The position numbers and the translations under genes are program-made. The notes under the pieces were generated by a model. That model was not told the DNA's origin, did not search any database, and was given only the letters and a program-made list of their open reading frames with translations. From Flaccisagitta enflata (Eukaryota; Chaetognatha; Sagittoidea; Aphragmophora), in the NCBI GenBank assembly GCA_965153355.1, contig OZ231126.1:11036001-11100000 (forward strand): 64,000 nt of DNA, given 5' to 3'. This document shows positions 63,778 to 64,000 of this stretch, piece by piece (position 1 is the first letter of the stretch; every line of letters begins with the position of its first letter).

Positions 63778-64000
63778 CTGTTGCGGCCGAAAAGAGACAA
63801 GAAACAAATGAAGTGAAACTCCATCGCGGATTTTCATTTTGGAAAATCGTCCGTTTACTTTCGCTCTATTTTGCATTTTCATTCCATCCACCTTGCATCC
63901 GCTTTGCATCTGTTTTGCAACTACCTAGCATTTACTTCGCATGTGCTGTGCATCTACATTGCATTTAGTTTTCATCTTCCTCACACCCGCTTTGCATTTC

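Overview
The window is eukaryotic nuclear DNA. It is AT-rich, repeat-dense and intron-rich. The only fully recognisable gene is on the minus strand (22880-36487): an ortholog of C-terminal Src kinase (CSK), with SH3, SH2 and tyrosine kinase domains assembled from nine exons whose splice phases all agree. Csk, Src-type domains, long introns and an interstitial (CCCTAA)n tract point to an animal or a close unicellular relative of animals (holozoan). I cannot name the species.

Layout: 1-5.2 kb holds dispersed repeats, a glutamine-rich single-exon ORF (2078-3244, +) and two weak plus-strand candidate exons. 5.2-22 kb is mostly repeats: microsatellites, a 29-bp satellite (7.8-9.5 kb), a telomere-like tract (14.05-14.14 kb), a large composite element (17.4-18.6 kb) and a degraded minisatellite (21.3-22.0 kb). 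22.2-36.5 kb is CSK; its introns carry inverted-repeat elements, microsatellites and tandem arrays that grew out of the gene's own exon edges. 36.5-57 kb is repeats again. 57.6-59.3 kb holds probable minus-strand exons of an unidentified gene, and 63.3-63.8 kb holds two phase-compatible minus-strand exons of a gene running off the right edge.

The dominant repeat, called HTE here (hairpin-ended tetranucleotide element), occurs about 35-40 times in both orientations. A copy has a terminal hairpin such as AGTTGCGGAC-ACGCAACT, then TCTATAAGAGG and a (GGAC)n or (CGGT)n core. In subfamilies A and B this is followed by a conserved box (GGGTGGGCAGGGGC or its complement) and an internal motif complementary to the first arm of the terminal hairpin. 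Subfamily A ends in GGCCGTGTATCCGGCC-TTGTTT. Internal and terminal motifs change together between copies. Subfamily B ends in GTGACCCGCGTCAC; subfamily C has ATTC repeats and lacks the G-rich box. I see no coding capacity in HTE and do not recognise it as a known superfamily.

A second layer is TA-flanked elements with long inverted repeats beginning CAG. They lie in CSK introns and twice sit inside HTE copies, which gives relative ages. Strongest observations: the HTE end covariation, and three separate minisatellites in CSK each seeded at an exon edge, one of which carries a 75-nt symmetric, in-frame partial duplicate of the kinase glycine-loop exon.
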